From assembly GCF_963678635.1 (NCBI RefSeq), contig NW_026970997.1, positions 64,001 through 113,110 of the forward strand: a stretch of DNA of 49,110 nucleotides, written 5' to 3'. Positions 24,311 through 34,811 of the stretch are shown in pieces. The position numbers and the translations under genes were made by a program. Within the stretch, counting starts at the first letter, position 1. The number at the start of each line of letters is the position of its first letter. This DNA is from Symsagittifera roscoffensis (taxonomy: Eukaryota > Xenacoelomorpha > Acoela > Convolutidae). A model generated the notes under the pieces. It had not been told where the DNA came from, ran no database searches, and was given only the letters and a program-made list of their open reading frames with translations.

Positions 24311-25352
24311 AGGGAAAATTGATTAAAGCACAAATTGATTAGGAGTGTATCATGGGTGCACAAGGAAAAACTAAGATCGTAATTGATTCTAGTTTAAGGA
24401 GGCGTACAATCCTCCCTCAGGGATTCGACCCCCTGCTTACCCAAAGGGGCCCCCCTTTGTAGTTTTTTCCGTTTTTGGCTGATTGACCCTAAAACTTTTT
24501 TTACAGGCGCCTTTGGCACCAATCTATACTTTAGAGGGGGCAGGGGAGGAGAGCGCGCTTTCGGTCATCCTTTTTGGCTTGTTTTTTTTTAATTTGCCTG
24601 CGGCGCAGAAAATTTGGTTAAAATAGGGTCCTTATAGTGGTTTAGAATATCCAGAATATCAAATTGGTAGATCTAAAAAAGGTCGACAAACTTTTCAATT
24701 TTTTGTATTGTTTCCACCCCTCGAGAAACTCCTAGATCCGCGCCTGAGCACCGCAATAAGACTTCACAGTAAAAGCAGTAATAGAATAACCCGTTATTAC
24801 AACGTCCAGAGCGTTCAATTTTCTTTTTTCCACAGGAATCAACGGATATTTTACATTCAAATTGTCTGTTATAAACTCTTTTCGGTAAAAAAGCGTAGTC
24901 GGCGTAAGTTCAATTCAATTTCACCAGCAACAGAATAGACATTTTAAAGATGCAATCCAGTTTTCCAGCCGAAGTAACTTAGATCACAAAATTGCTGTCT
25001 ATCTCCAAACCAATGCAACCCAACCCAATTTTTTGCCACATTCCGAGGCCAAATTGTGCATTAGTAGTATAGTAAAAGTGGCTAGGAAAATGACCTTTAT
25101 TAGCCCCCATTTTTTTCGGTGTGCCGTTGCACTGACCAATTTTAAACCCCAAAGGGGTTAAAGCTCCTACTTTTTCGGGCACATATGTTTTAAGGGGGTT
25201 AAATTGGTAGTTTTCCAGCCACTTTATGGAAACGGGAAGGGAATAAAGTTTTGATTGGTGAATATTTTCCCTTCTAAAATTTGTGGGTATTGGCTTGTTT
25301 ACATGTAAAATGACGTTATATACCTGTTATATAGGAAAGCACAAGATTTTGG
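24311..25352. other. Non-coding, repeat-like interval between TRIM71 and the Polinton
   Basis: The interval has no supportable gene. Runs of C and G, a short hairpin with CCAAAGGGG/CCCCTTTG arms at about 24440-24457, and a CTAGATCCGCGCCTG segment at about 24730 suggest old transposon debris. A minus-strand frame at 25182-24979 is short and unlike any family I know. Confidence 0.45.
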
Positions 25353-25510
25353 CAGCGTAGCTTAACTGTTGGCGGCGGTGAACGATTTGCTTCAAAAATG
25401 CATGTTTTATTGCTGAAACGCAAAGAAAGGAACATTCATCAAAAACGGCGGCCGGCACCTCTATTTAGGCAAAAATGAACAATCACTTTGAACTAAATAA
25501 GAATGACCTA
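25353..25510 (+). repeat. Left outer inverted repeat of the Polinton
   Basis: From 25353 a 28-bp stretch containing GGCAGCGTAGCTTAACTGTT is matched perfectly, inverted, at 34618-34645. Similarity continues inwards at lower identity through a GGCGGCCG block (25448-25455 here; about 34534-34541 in the right arm) to about 25510, where the arms stop matching because of an insertion on this side. Confidence 0.75.
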
Positions 25511-25540
25511 CCCGAAAGTTGATGTTGTCGAAAGGCATAA

Positions 25541-25573
25541 TAATAATCATAATAATAATCATAATAATAATAA
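25541..25573. repeat. (TAA)n/(CATAATAAT)n microsatellite
   Basis: About 33 bp of TAATAATCA-type repeat ends the GC-rich ORF region on its 3' (low-coordinate) side. Read on the minus strand this would be a simple-repeat tail, as found at the 3' ends of some non-LTR retrotransposons. Confidence 0.7.
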
Positions 25574-25589
25574 ACAAAATAGGATAAGT

Positions 25590-25907
25590 AAAAGGGGGAA
25601 TAAATGACTCTGCTGGGCTGTCCATCAGCCCCAGCAGATCAGCAGCCCTGTACCCAATCCAACCCCCGAGGGCGACTACGTCCCTGAGTTTCTCGGTGAA
25701 GAGTTCCCACTCGGGCGACCCAGGGACGACAGTCCGGGGAAGGGGTTTCCCCTTGGCCCAGTGGCGCGGTTTGAGCCAGAGCTCTTTCACTACTAAGGCC
25801 TCAGGATCGGGCTCAGCCTTATAACGGACATGAATTTCTACAATCGGAATGTTTATGAGCTCTAGTCCCGCGAAAGGGACTCTGACAGTCTCTAAGTACG
25901 ATGGCAT
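25590..25907 (-). CDS. GC-rich ORF of unknown function inside the Polinton left arm
   Basis: An ATG at 25907 opens an uninterrupted frame of about 105 meaningful codons; the frame continues through the microsatellite to 25461, but that part is repeat translation. It is far richer in G and C than the DNA on either side. The protein starts MPSYLETVRVPFAG, has two hydrophobic strands, a Trp-rich basic middle and a helix-like LRDVVALGGWIGY segment. I do not recognise it. A faint likeness to the edge strands of DnaQ-like exonucleases is not supported by acidic catalytic residues. It lies in a stretch of about 760 bp absent from the right arm, so it arrived later or was lost there. It could be a host-gene fragment, a retroposed LINE tail or a virus-derived gene. 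Confidence 0.4.
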
Positions 25908-26299
25908 CTAAGACAAGCAAATTAACATTTTAAATCACATGAAATTGTTCGTCAAATAAAAACTTTTTGAACAGCATGTTTCGGAAGGTGATAATTGTTA
26001 AACTTTCCCTAAATTTTTCCCAAGTTTTAATACGCTTATTCCGAAGTCACAGACAGAAAAAATTGTACTTTTAGCTGTCTGTTATTTTCAACCAGTCTAG
26101 AAATTTTGAGTTTGATTCGGAAACAAAAACTTGTAATAACGATTGGTTTGTCGAATGCTACTTCTGAAAATTTATTTGACTTCTTGTTCGACTTTAAAGC
26201 TAATTTGATTAAAAGAAAAAAAAGCTCTGATTGAAAAATTAGGTTATTGTTTACAAAAATGTTAAAAATATATGAAAAAGCCTGATGGTCTAATTAAAT

Positions 26300-26850
26300 G
26301 TATATCATTGAGTTGTAGATATCAGCAATTGGTATCTAACAGGTTACTTTTATTTCCACTGTTTTGAAATTCAGCAGGTTCAAAGAGTGTTGGAAAAAAA
26401 TGAAATTGGAAAAACGTAGAGTTACCTTAACCGACTTGGAAATCATTCATGAGATTTAATTGGCGGTGAAAAAACCTATCCGGAAAACTCTGACCGTCGA
26501 AATTACTTTCTGGCTGCATGTTCTCTGTTTTTCTTTTCCAGTGAAAATGATTTAAATTATGACGTAGCTATTAAACTTAGACCATATGGAGGTCTTATTG
26601 GCATAGACAACTGTTCCTTGGACAAATATTTAACAGATTCAAAAATGTTATGTCTGCATGCAATTTTACATGACGCTGCAGGTTTTGTTGACCAAGTTTA
26701 CAACACGGGTCCCACTTACTGCTATATGTTACCCTGGAAGTGTAACAGCAGTCTGATTGGTCATTTGAGCTGTATTACTTTCTGTTTATTCGTCAAACTA
26801 ACCAGACCAGAACTCTATCAATTATTAGAATGTTGAGCGAACGATCAGTC
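26300..26850 (+). pseudogene. Arm gene of the Polinton, left copy (unknown function)
   Basis: A plus-strand reading frame, best at 26540-26836, encodes DVAIKLRPYGGLIGI followed by a Cys-rich part with YNTGPTYCYMLPW and GHLSC. Upstream, in another frame, sequence such as RVTLTDLEIIHEI belongs to the same gene. A diverged copy of both parts lies inverted in the right arm. I do not know the family. The clean stretches of protein sequence and conservation between arms show it was a real gene. Confidence 0.5.
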
Positions 26851-27830
26851 GTGATAGATTTGGAAGGATTTCGCTATAAAAAAGTACCTTTATAGTTAAA
26901 GAATTAGCCATTACGACATCTGATTATAGCGACTCTCTTATTTTTCTACCTCCAGTCCTTTTCAATTCACTACCCAAAGCTGAACGAAAAGCGTACAACT
27001 GGTTAACACATTACCTGCACGGAATTCACTCGGAAAGCGAAGACTTTTTATAATTAAACCTAAATCAGATTATTCAAAGTTTTGTTTTGAGAAATCCTAA
27101 CGCTGTATTTTACGCCAAAGAAAAAGAGAAGTTTGAACTCCTTGCAAAGTACTTGGATCGAGAAATTGTGAATCTTGATGAAATGGGTTTCCGAGAATTG
27201 AAAACTTACACTTAAAGAATTATCCATCTTGCAATAGACATTTGCCTAATTAAAACTCCAGGAATCACCATGAAAAAAAACGAAAGTAGTTTTTGATTGG
27301 CTGACAAATGAGCAACAACAAAATACTAGCAAAAACGGAGACGTACATATCTTCAAATTTAGTGTTCTTGGCTTGGATGACACAAGAGAGTGATATCAAA
27401 ATAACTTTGACCGGAACAGAACAAATCATTTGCCGAGGTAAAGTTGTGCAGCGGAAAGAACAAATTGCCCTATCAGGAGACGAATTGACTATTTTAACAA
27501 ATTTTTTCCTAGTGATTGACCAATTCATCTTTTTTCAACGACACAAGTATTGTCAAAATGTTAGCCAACAAACGAGGAGTATGTCTTCCCAGGCTATTCT
27601 TAGTGCCCAAATGTCAACCCGGAATTCAAATGGATCATCAAAGCAGTGACCTACCTGAGGAAGTTCAGAAACTAGTAAAAGAGAACTCTGTACAGAAAAT
27701 TGTATTCCATGCAAAAACTGAATATGTAACAGCCAATTATGTTGTGACAAATGATGGCAATGATAATGATATAACTAATTACTTTACAAGTTATACACGA
27801 TACGAGATTTTTTATTGTTCTGAAGATTAG
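26851..27830 (+). pseudogene. Two broken Polinton ORFs of unknown function
   Basis: First, about 26890-27210: a frame with SLIFLPPVLF and RKAYNWLTHYLHGIHSE, then a stop, then KEKFELLAKYLDREIVNLDE. This pattern recurs in uncharacterised proteins of animal transposons, but I cannot name a function. Second, 27308-27830: two overlapping frames that join across a frameshift near 27540 and encode a soluble, Thr/Val/Ile-rich protein ending YEIFYCSED. Both lie before the ATPase, where Polintons carry lineage-specific ORFs. Confidence 0.4.
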
Positions 27831-28153
27831 ATGAAACATAATTTATGACAAAAACACATTTTTTCCTTCTCATTAGGAAACTAGTGTTATAGACAGAGTG
27901 TTAGAAAGAACCAGATAGAGAAAACTAAATTGAACAGCTGAACGTCTGAATTAGCGATTGATGAGTCTGATGTTACCAATTTTGCTTATGATCAAACAAA
28001 CACTGAACAAAAATCTTGAAAGTTTTGTAATGATGTTACAGTCCCCAGATCAGAAGTAGTTTTTAAGTCTCAAATGATTTTAAATTTCATTTTACCAATT
28101 TTATGTATCTATAAACTCTCTTGGACGCAAATAAGCTGTGAAGAGACGTCAGT

Positions 28154-28920
28154 TTGGTTTTCAATTTTGTCTGGTTTAGTTGGGTACGTGCTACCAAACC
28201 AAAGGATATGAATAAAGTTTTTGATACGTCGACAAGACTGTTTATGGAAGTTGTAGGACCGTCAGGATCCGGAAAAACAGAGTTGATTTTCAAGCTACTG
28301 ACAGGAAGAACATTTTATCCCATATACGAAAGAGTGTTTTTTTTTAACAAAGATATTCAACCTGTAGTTATGGACGAGTTAAATGCTCGTGGAATTCATA
28401 TTGAATTTGTAAAGTTTGACGGATTCAATCCTATGAGAAACAGTGAAAACATTATGTTAGTGTTTGATGACTCATTTGAAGAAATATAAAATGACAAAGA
28501 ATTAGTTAAACTAGCAACAGCAGGAAGACACAGGGGTTTAGATGTTTTTTATGTTAAACCTATTTTTTCCAACAAAGCCGATGGTCACGAACTATTGATT
28601 TGAACACACCTCACATCATTTTATTCAAATTACCTTGTGATATTCAGCAACTTGATCACCTCGGAAAGCAACCTAATGCACCAAAATTCTTACGACAATC
28701 GCAGAACTGGCTACAAAGGACAGCTTCGGACATCTTTTAATAGATTTAGATCCCCGAAAATTAGACTGTCTCAGATACTGTTCAAACATAATACCACTTG
28801 GTCCGTCGATTTTTTATTTACCAAGCAGATGTGACACCAAACAAATGAACGCGAAAAAATTATTTATACTGCATCACATGGTACAAATGAACCCAACTCA
28901 ATTACGAGGCTTCATTAGAT
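28154..28920 (+). pseudogene. Polinton genome-packaging ATPase (FtsK/HerA type), broken
   Basis: The first frame (to 28489) carries a Walker A motif, GPSGSGKTELIF, and a Walker B motif, IMLVFDDS, about 65 residues later. A TAA at 28487 cuts it, but the protein clearly continues: KLATAGRHRGLDVFYVK, containing the conserved TAGRH motif of this family, then further fragments in other frames to about 28920. In Polintons and virophages this ATPase pumps DNA into the capsid. The nucleotide-binding motifs are intact; at least three frame breaks make it a pseudogene. Confidence 0.8.
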
Positions 28921-29089
28921 AAAAAAATCAAATAGTCAATTGATCTCAGTTTTTTGTGAATACTTGCTTATTTTAGTCAACGGTAATGTGCCTGTCAGTA
29001 TCCCAACACCTCAATAAATTCGAAAGAGTATACAAAATTTAAATCAATCGAAAAATGAGTCCTGAAAAAAAACGAGCTATTATACTGAG

Positions 29090-29770
29090 CAAACAAGGAT
29101 GTTATCTAATCAGACATATACTTTATTTTTGCTTCAAGTATTTGACAGCATAGAAATGGCAGCAGAAGAAATTGTTCAAATTCCGAAGTGTATGTATATC
29201 AGAGATCAACCACATGCAGCGAAGATTTTGCTTGACAACTCCATCAAACACAAGAAACCGCAACTATCATATTTGAACCGTTTGAGACCATTAACTGAAT
29301 CAGCAAGAACAACAACAACAACATCATCTATTGATACGACAGCAGTCATACCCCAACCCCTGAACCACCTATTGTTACCGAAGCAGAAAGCAATCCACAA
29401 AAACAAGCTCTCCTTCTCACTTCTCAAGATGATGATGATGATGAAGGAGGAAGCGAGATGGAAACAAAATGTTGAGCTTAGTGACGCATTTTCCACTGAA
29501 CGTATCCTGTTACAATTACAGCTCATGGACGAACACAAACTTAAGCGAGCGAAAATAGTTCTTGAAGTATTTAAAAAATCAGAGGTGTCAAAATAAATAA
29601 AGATAATGAAGAACTTTACGTTGATAAAGTGCCAACCGGTCTTAAAGCATCAGTTTTTTTGTAAGATATACAACAACAAGCTAAAAAATTTTACAACCCG
29701 GCTTTAATACTGATTTTGAGGTCACTCAAACTTGATGAACGGTTGGTTATGAACAAGTATGCCCAAGTCG
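29090..29770 (+). pseudogene. Polinton ORF of unknown function preceding integrase
   Basis: The frame 29099-29596 encodes IVQIPKCMYIRDQ near its start, a Thr-rich linker and a Lys-rich end, and then continues past a stop with protein-like sequence to about 29770 (KKFYNPALILILRSLK). Polintons carry a gene of this layout next to integrase, beginning with a short Ile/Val-Pro-Lys-x-x-Tyr motif. I know no biochemical role. Stops at 29594 and 29662 break it. Confidence 0.45.
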
Positions 29771-30075
29771 AGCTTCAGACAACGAATACGGAACAAGCTC
29801 AACAGAAGCAAAGAAGCAGAGGTTCCACAAATTCCCCTTCAACATCTACAGCCCTCCTCCTCTTTTCTCCCGAGAAACCGTCGGCATCAAGTTCTAGCTC
29901 AAAAAGCAGTTAAGGTCGCAAAACCAGAAGGACTATTCCAGACAGTGAAAGAAAACGGGCAGCGCAAAAAACCAAATGAGAAGAAGGAGCAGCAGAAGAG
30001 GAAGACACCGAGTCGTACGAAACGCTCGATAGCAATTCAGATTCTGCAACGACAGAGAAGACGAAGAAAAAAACA
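29771..30075 (+). pseudogene. Basic linker before the Polinton integrase
   Basis: A Lys/Arg/Gln-rich frame (29759-30103) with runs such as RRRRKKQKKR. It may be the C-terminus of the preceding ORF or a separate small basic DNA-binding protein. A second frame covers 29716-29913 and is Ser-rich. Neither has a recognisable fold. Confidence 0.3.
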
Positions 30076-30990
30076 GAAAAAAAGGCAAGATTACACCAGC
30101 TGAAGTAAAACTATTGAAAACTAATTTTACGAGTAAAGGTCCAGCATTGTTTTGCAGTGTACAGAATTTAAAAGAAGAATCAGAAATTTCACGAAGTAAA
30201 GTGAAAAGTTTCTTACATACAGAGCCAGCATCTTCAAAAATCGAACTGTTCGTCGCAAAACACCACGCCTCAAAGTGATACTTTATGACATAGACGAAAT
30301 ATGGTCAATTGACCTGGCGTATGTTGATAAACTTGAAGATTACAACAGAAACATTGAATACCTTATGGTTGCTGTGGATTGCATGTCCAGCTTTCTTTGT
30401 GTACAACCATTGAAATCAAAGTATGCCACCTCAACTGCGGAAGCATTCAAACAAATGATAAAAACAAAACAGCCAAAAAGTCTGAGTAGATGAAGGCACA
30501 GAGTTCAAGGGGTCATTCAAAACTTTATGTGAGGAAAAGGGCATCGAAACATTTACAACAGAGATTGAAAAAAATGCATTTTTGCGGAGATGAACATTTG
30601 ATCACTAAAGCTTTTGATTTATAAGTATTTGGAGGACAAATAAACCTACTCATACATCGATAAGATTCAGGATTTTGTCAACACAATTAACTCGAGAACA
30701 AACCGCGTTACCAAAATAGCCCCGAATGAAGTTACCAAAAAGGAAGTTCCACGTCTCATTTCATCGACAGTGGAACAATAGCAGAAACTAGTACGCCGAC
30801 CAAAGCTCTACGTTGGTGATATCGTTAGAATAGCAAAAATTGACCTTCCTTTTTGAAAGGGATAATAACAATCATTCACTGACGAAGTTTTTGAAGTCTT
30901 TGACATCCCAACAATGAAGTATTGAAAAATTGTTAAAGCAGCACCCGAATTGATAGATATAGCAACCAGGAAGAAAACGCCGAGACAAGC
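30076..30990 (+). pseudogene. Polinton retroviral-type integrase, broken
   Basis: The frame 30275-30493 holds IWSIDLAYVD, with the first catalytic Asp, and YLMVAVDCMSSFLCVQPLKSK, the next core strands. A stop at 30488-30490 interrupts; VDEGTEFKG just after it carries the second Asp. The segment that should hold the catalytic Glu is destroyed by stops near 30590-30620. Later fragments, DKIQDFVNTINSRTNRVTK and KLYVGDIVRIAKID, match the C-terminal helix and the SH3-like tail. Upstream, RSKVKSFLHTEPA fits the N-terminal part. Integrase inserts the element into host DNA with 6-bp duplications; this copy is dead. Confidence 0.8.
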
Positions 30991-31034
30991 CGATAGCAAC
31001 AAGAAAAACACAGTAAAAAACGCAATAAAAAATA

Positions 31035-31205
31035 GGTTCTAGACGCAGCAAGTCGCGTATGAGCAGAAAACGGAAGACAACAAAACAACAAAAAGAAAAA
31101 CAAAAGTTCTCATTCCTAAGAAACGAACTTCACTGAGAAGTCGCTCCAAAGTACGAAAAGATTTATTCGAAAAGCGTCCTCTACTCGTTACATTTGAAAA
31201 TGCAT
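31035..31205 (+). pseudogene. Short Lys/Arg-rich Polinton fragment
   Basis: An open stretch encodes a very basic peptide with KKRTSLRSRSKVRKDLF. Small basic proteins sit between integrase and capsid genes in many Polintons and could bind DNA inside the capsid. It is too short for a firm call. Confidence 0.3.
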
Positions 31206-32395
31206 TCACTTAAAAATTGGTCCATCTTATTCACCTGATGGTCTCATACTCCAATTTGAAGTTTTAGGAGATAGATACAATTTTATTGATTTTCAACGAA
31301 CTCGCTTGGAGATTGTAGCACGCATTGTTCAAAATAATGGTATTGTACTGCGAACTCATGCTACAGAGGCAGGGCAACGAGATACCCCATATTTGGTGAA
31401 TAATCCACTTTCATCTCTGTTTTCCGAATGCACCATGTCACTGAATGGACAAAAAATTTTAACAACTAATGCCAATTTTGACCATAAGAGTTTGATTGAG
31501 ACAGAAATTTCACATGGTAATGATGCAAAGAAAACATGGCTTGCTTTTCAAGGTTTTTATAATGAAGATAATCCATCAGGTATTGATGTTGCTAATGGGC
31601 GAGCTGAAGATGTCGCGTAATGCAAGCGAATCGTAGCAGCATCAAGCGAATTCCGATTATTTGGTGAACTTGCCTGTGATTTTTTATCATGTGACAAACA
31701 TCTTATCAGCGGTGTTACAATTAGACATTCTCTGAGACGATCTCCTAATGATTTTTTTTATAATTTCTGAGCAACCTAATAAACATTACCAAGTCCAAAT
31801 CACTGAGACTAACCTATATGTGCGCAAAATGAAAGTAACAGGTTTTGTACTATCATTGATAGAAAAAACTCTGTTGAAAACACCTGCAAAATACAATTAT
31901 ATTGAAGTTTTACCAAGAACTTTTTTGGCCAAAAATGGTGTGCAAAGCTGGTGACAAGAAGACGTTTTTGCCAAAGAGCCAGTTCGTCGATTGATTTTGG
32001 CAATGAGATCGAATACAGCATACCTGGGTACTAACCGAACAAACCCGTTTCGTTATCAAAAGTTTCAGCTGAATGAAATCATTGTTTACCGAAAATGCCT
32101 ACCCATTGCAGAAACTCCTGTGTCAACGACTGATAACAAAAGAATATACTATAACACATTGGAAGCTCTAGACTTTGTTTTTAACAATAGTCATGGAATC
32201 AGTTTGGCTTATTATCACAATCATTATATGATGGCATTTGATCTCACATGACTTCATTAATCCTGAATTGTCCAATTGCACCATTTCAGTAGAACTGAAG
32301 TTTGATGCGCCGCTGGGGGAAATGTAGAGTTATTTTTCATGGGAGAGCGTGCATCAACAGTTTACGTGCGTCCGATAGAAAAATAGCCAAAAAGA
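31206..32395 (+). pseudogene. Polinton capsid protein (family of C. elegans F54H12.2), broken
   Basis: Fragments at 31306-31620, 31748-31954 and 31991-32251 line up in order with the widespread Polinton capsid family. Landmarks are LVNNPLSSLFSECTMSLNG, then FRLFGELACDFLSCDKHLISG, then YQVQITETNLYVRKMKV, then NPFRYQKFQLNEIIVYR, and the closing YYHNHYMMAFDLT. Stops at 31618 and 31767, a frame change near 31950 and a stop at 32249 break it. The sequence stays readable to about 32390. By the length of the family (about 450-500 aa) I favour the jelly-roll major capsid protein; a minor (penton) role is possible. Its presence supports the view that Polintons can form virions. Confidence 0.75.
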
Positions 32396-32405
32396 CTCTC
32401 ATGAA

Positions 32406-32858
32406 TTGAATCGGGGAAAAAATGACAATTTGCAGATTACTGAGCTTATTAACCAATGCAAGGATTTGAAACATCAATTTTGCGGCATTTTTCCCGCTAA
32501 CTTAATTTTTAATACAATATTGAAACGCGACAATACTTTCATGATAGTGAACGCATCAAACTCAGACCAGCAAGGAACTCATTGGTTACTGTTTGCTCAA
32601 GCTGGTGGTCAAATCTTTTTTGCAGATCCTATTGGACGAAGCCCACACAACTATCTACATGTATACAAAAATATGAGACTTTCTATCCATGAGGGAAACC
32701 AAATACTGATGAATAAGCCAATCCAATCAACTGACTCGGTCTTGTGCGGACTTTATTGTTTTTATGTGGCTCATGTTATAATTTCATCTAAACTTTCTAT
32801 AGGTTTCAAGGTTAACGACCATGACATGATGCGTTTTGCTAAACATATGATGTTATAA
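32406..32858 (+). pseudogene. Polinton adenain-type cysteine protease, 5' end lost
   Basis: This is a 150-codon open frame without internal stops. It has GTHWLLF with the catalytic His, ADPIGR with the acidic residue, and SVLCGLYC with the nucleophilic Cys, in the order and spacing of adenovirus-type (ULP1-fold) proteases that mature capsid proteins. There is no ATG at its beginning: the codon before 32406 is out of frame with a usable start and the nearby ATG at 32401 runs into TGA, so the N-terminus is lost. The first in-frame Met, at about 32540, comes just before the His. It follows the capsid gene directly, as in other Polintons. Confidence 0.75.
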
Positions 32859-32975
32859 CTTTGTGATACTGATGCATTTCTTTAATGATTTATAATTTAA
32901 TTTTAAGAAAAAACATAATTTATGGTTGCTAGAACACTTGCCTCTGGCGTTATCGCAGGCTCTAAAAACCGTTAG

Positions 32976-33250
32976 AATGTATGTAAGGAAGTCAGTAAGC
33001 AAGTAAGTAAGTAAAAAAAGTAAGTAGATAAAAATTGGGCAAGTAAAAGTAAGTAATTCAGTAAGTAAGTAAGTGAATAAGAAGTAAGTAAGTAAGTAAG
33101 TAAGTAAGTAGGTAAGTCAGTGAGTGAGTATGTAAGTAAGCAAGTAAGTAGGTGACTAATTAACAAAGTGAGTAAGTGAGTTGGTAAAGTAAATGAAAGT
33201 AAAATGAAGTTAGGCAAGTAGAGTAAAGTAAAGCAAGAATGCAAAATGCA
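32976..33250. repeat. Degenerate (GTAA)n microsatellite
   Basis: Repeats of GTAA/AAGT with variants (GTGA, GTCA, GTAG) fill this stretch; a clean core lies at about 33084-33112. Weaker traces of the same motif continue to about 33750. It is inside the Polinton, after the protease, where another gene such as polymerase B would be expected. Confidence 0.85.
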
Positions 33251-33950
33251 GTAAAAACATCAGAGTAAAGTTAATTGGTGGTGATGAAGTCCTTTAAAAA
33301 AAATCAGTGATTTAAGTAAAAGAAGTAAAATTAGGCAAAGTAAAGTAATGTATGCATGTTGTTTTGTCTGTCTGTTTGTATCCAACTATGGGTGTATGTT
33401 TGTATGCAAGTATATAGAATTTATATATGTTAGTATGTAGGTAAAAAGTATGTTAGTGAGTTAGTAATTAAGTAAGTATGAAATAAAGTATATTTAAGTT
33501 AAGTAAGGTAAAGTGAAGGAAAGTAAATTAAAATTAATTAATTAGAATGAAATAAAATAAAGATATTGAAGCATGAAAGTAATCAGGTAATTTGAAAAAA
33601 AAGCGCAAAGAAGTTGAATCAAAAGTATATAAAAAGTAAAAAATTAAATTTTAGGCAGAGTAAGTGAGAAAGTAACTGAACAAAAAAGAATAAGTAAAGG
33701 ACAAGTGAGACAGAAAGTATGTAAGTAAAAATCAGTTAATAAAGGATAAACAGGCAAACAAAAAAGTCAGCAAGTTTTCCTTCAAACACTGAGCGGCTCA
33801 TTCGAACGCTATTCAAACTTTGAAACCGTTCTCAAGGCCATTAACTAAAAAAAGACTGCTGAAAAATTGCTGATAGGTCTCCAAATTCCAAATATTATTC
33901 TGGCAGGGGGAGAAATAACTTTATGCGAGATCGATGGTTTGTAGACATAT
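33251..33950. other. A-rich decayed DNA with GTAA traces
   Basis: The interval is AT-rich, with scattered GTAAGTA remnants and GTATGTTT runs near 33360-33440. I see no gene and no Polinton polymerase motifs here. Confidence 0.5.
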
Positions 33951-34645
33951 GGTGGTGTGCACAAGACAGAGCTTAAGACTGCCAGTGTTCAAAAGGTAAT
34001 GGCATATTATTCAGCCAAATTATTCAACGTTGGACTTTTTTTCAAGTTACTGAGAAGACAGAAAACTATTCCACTCAAATGGCCCAGAAAGCTGTTGTTA
34101 TACTTATTGGGCAATGTATAAGATTACGTTAGACACTCCTGTCATTAAAGTATTTTTCCAAGGAACAGTTTTGATACCAATCAAGCCGTCATAAGGTTTC
34201 AACTTAATTAAAACGTCGCAAATAAATTTATAAGAACTAACAAAAACTGAAAAACAGCTGGAAAAAGTTTGATCGGTTAGAACTGTCATAATAAATTTGT
34301 TTTAAGGACATATATATTTCTTGAACTATTTCTAAATCAAACGGAGTAACTCGGTTTTTTTCCAACTCTTCTTCAACCTGCTAAATGTTACCCAGTGGAG
34401 ATACAAGATAACTAGCAGATACTTCTAAAGTTGTCTAGTTATCAATATCTTCAGTACACCAAGTTACCTCTAATTTCTTTTGTTCATTTCAAAGTTTGAC
34501 AAGTTCACCATTTGCTGTAACTTGCCCAGAAACGGCCGCCGCCTTTAGAGAGTGATTTCCCTTTACTGCCTTTTCACCATAAAATATAGCACAAATTGGG
34601 GAAATAGTTTACTGCTGCCAACAGTTAAGCTACGCTGCCAAAATT
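33951..34645 (-). repeat. Right inverted arm of the Polinton with second copy of the arm gene
   Basis: Read on the minus strand, 34645 downwards reproduces the left outer repeat. After a short gap, about 34450-33970 matches left-arm DNA of about 26300-26800 at roughly 70% by eye. The minus frame 34289-34104 encodes DVLIKLKPYDGLIGI, the counterpart of DVAIKLRPYGGLIGI on the left. A later match around 34090-34030 lies after a deletion of about 65 bp relative to the left arm. The terminal repeats are therefore long, about 690 bp here, and carried a gene at each end. Frameshifts break this copy. Confidence 0.65.
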
Positions 34646-34811
34646 GCCGGCGAGTTTTTGTTTTATACCATAAAAGTCAATTCCCTTTTCACTTACAAAT
34701 TTCAACTAGGTCGAAAGTTCATTTGTCCGAAACAAATATAAAAATTAATATGATTCATATAATTGACCAGAACCAATAGTTAGGACCCCAAAATTTGGAA
34801 TTAGAAAAAAT

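Larger units (their letters stand above)
25353..34645 (+). mobile_element. Decayed Maverick/Polinton DNA transposon
   Basis: Inverted ends frame a plus-strand series of Polinton genes: packaging ATPase, a Lys/Arg-rich protein, retroviral-type integrase, capsid protein and adenain-type protease. That set is diagnostic of Maverick/Polintons, self-synthesising transposons related to virophages and adenoviruses. Most genes carry stops and frameshifts. No protein-primed DNA polymerase B motifs are visible and the length (9.3 kb) is well below the usual 15-20 kb, so the polymerase has probably been deleted. A 6-bp target-site duplication, normal for the family, was not found. All but the protease are clearly non-functional. 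Confidence 0.85.

Noticed and set aside
32972-33244. Minus-strand frame with repeated Leu-Thr-Tyr-Leu, like a membrane protein
   Set aside because: It is the translation of the GTAA microsatellite and has no other coding evidence.
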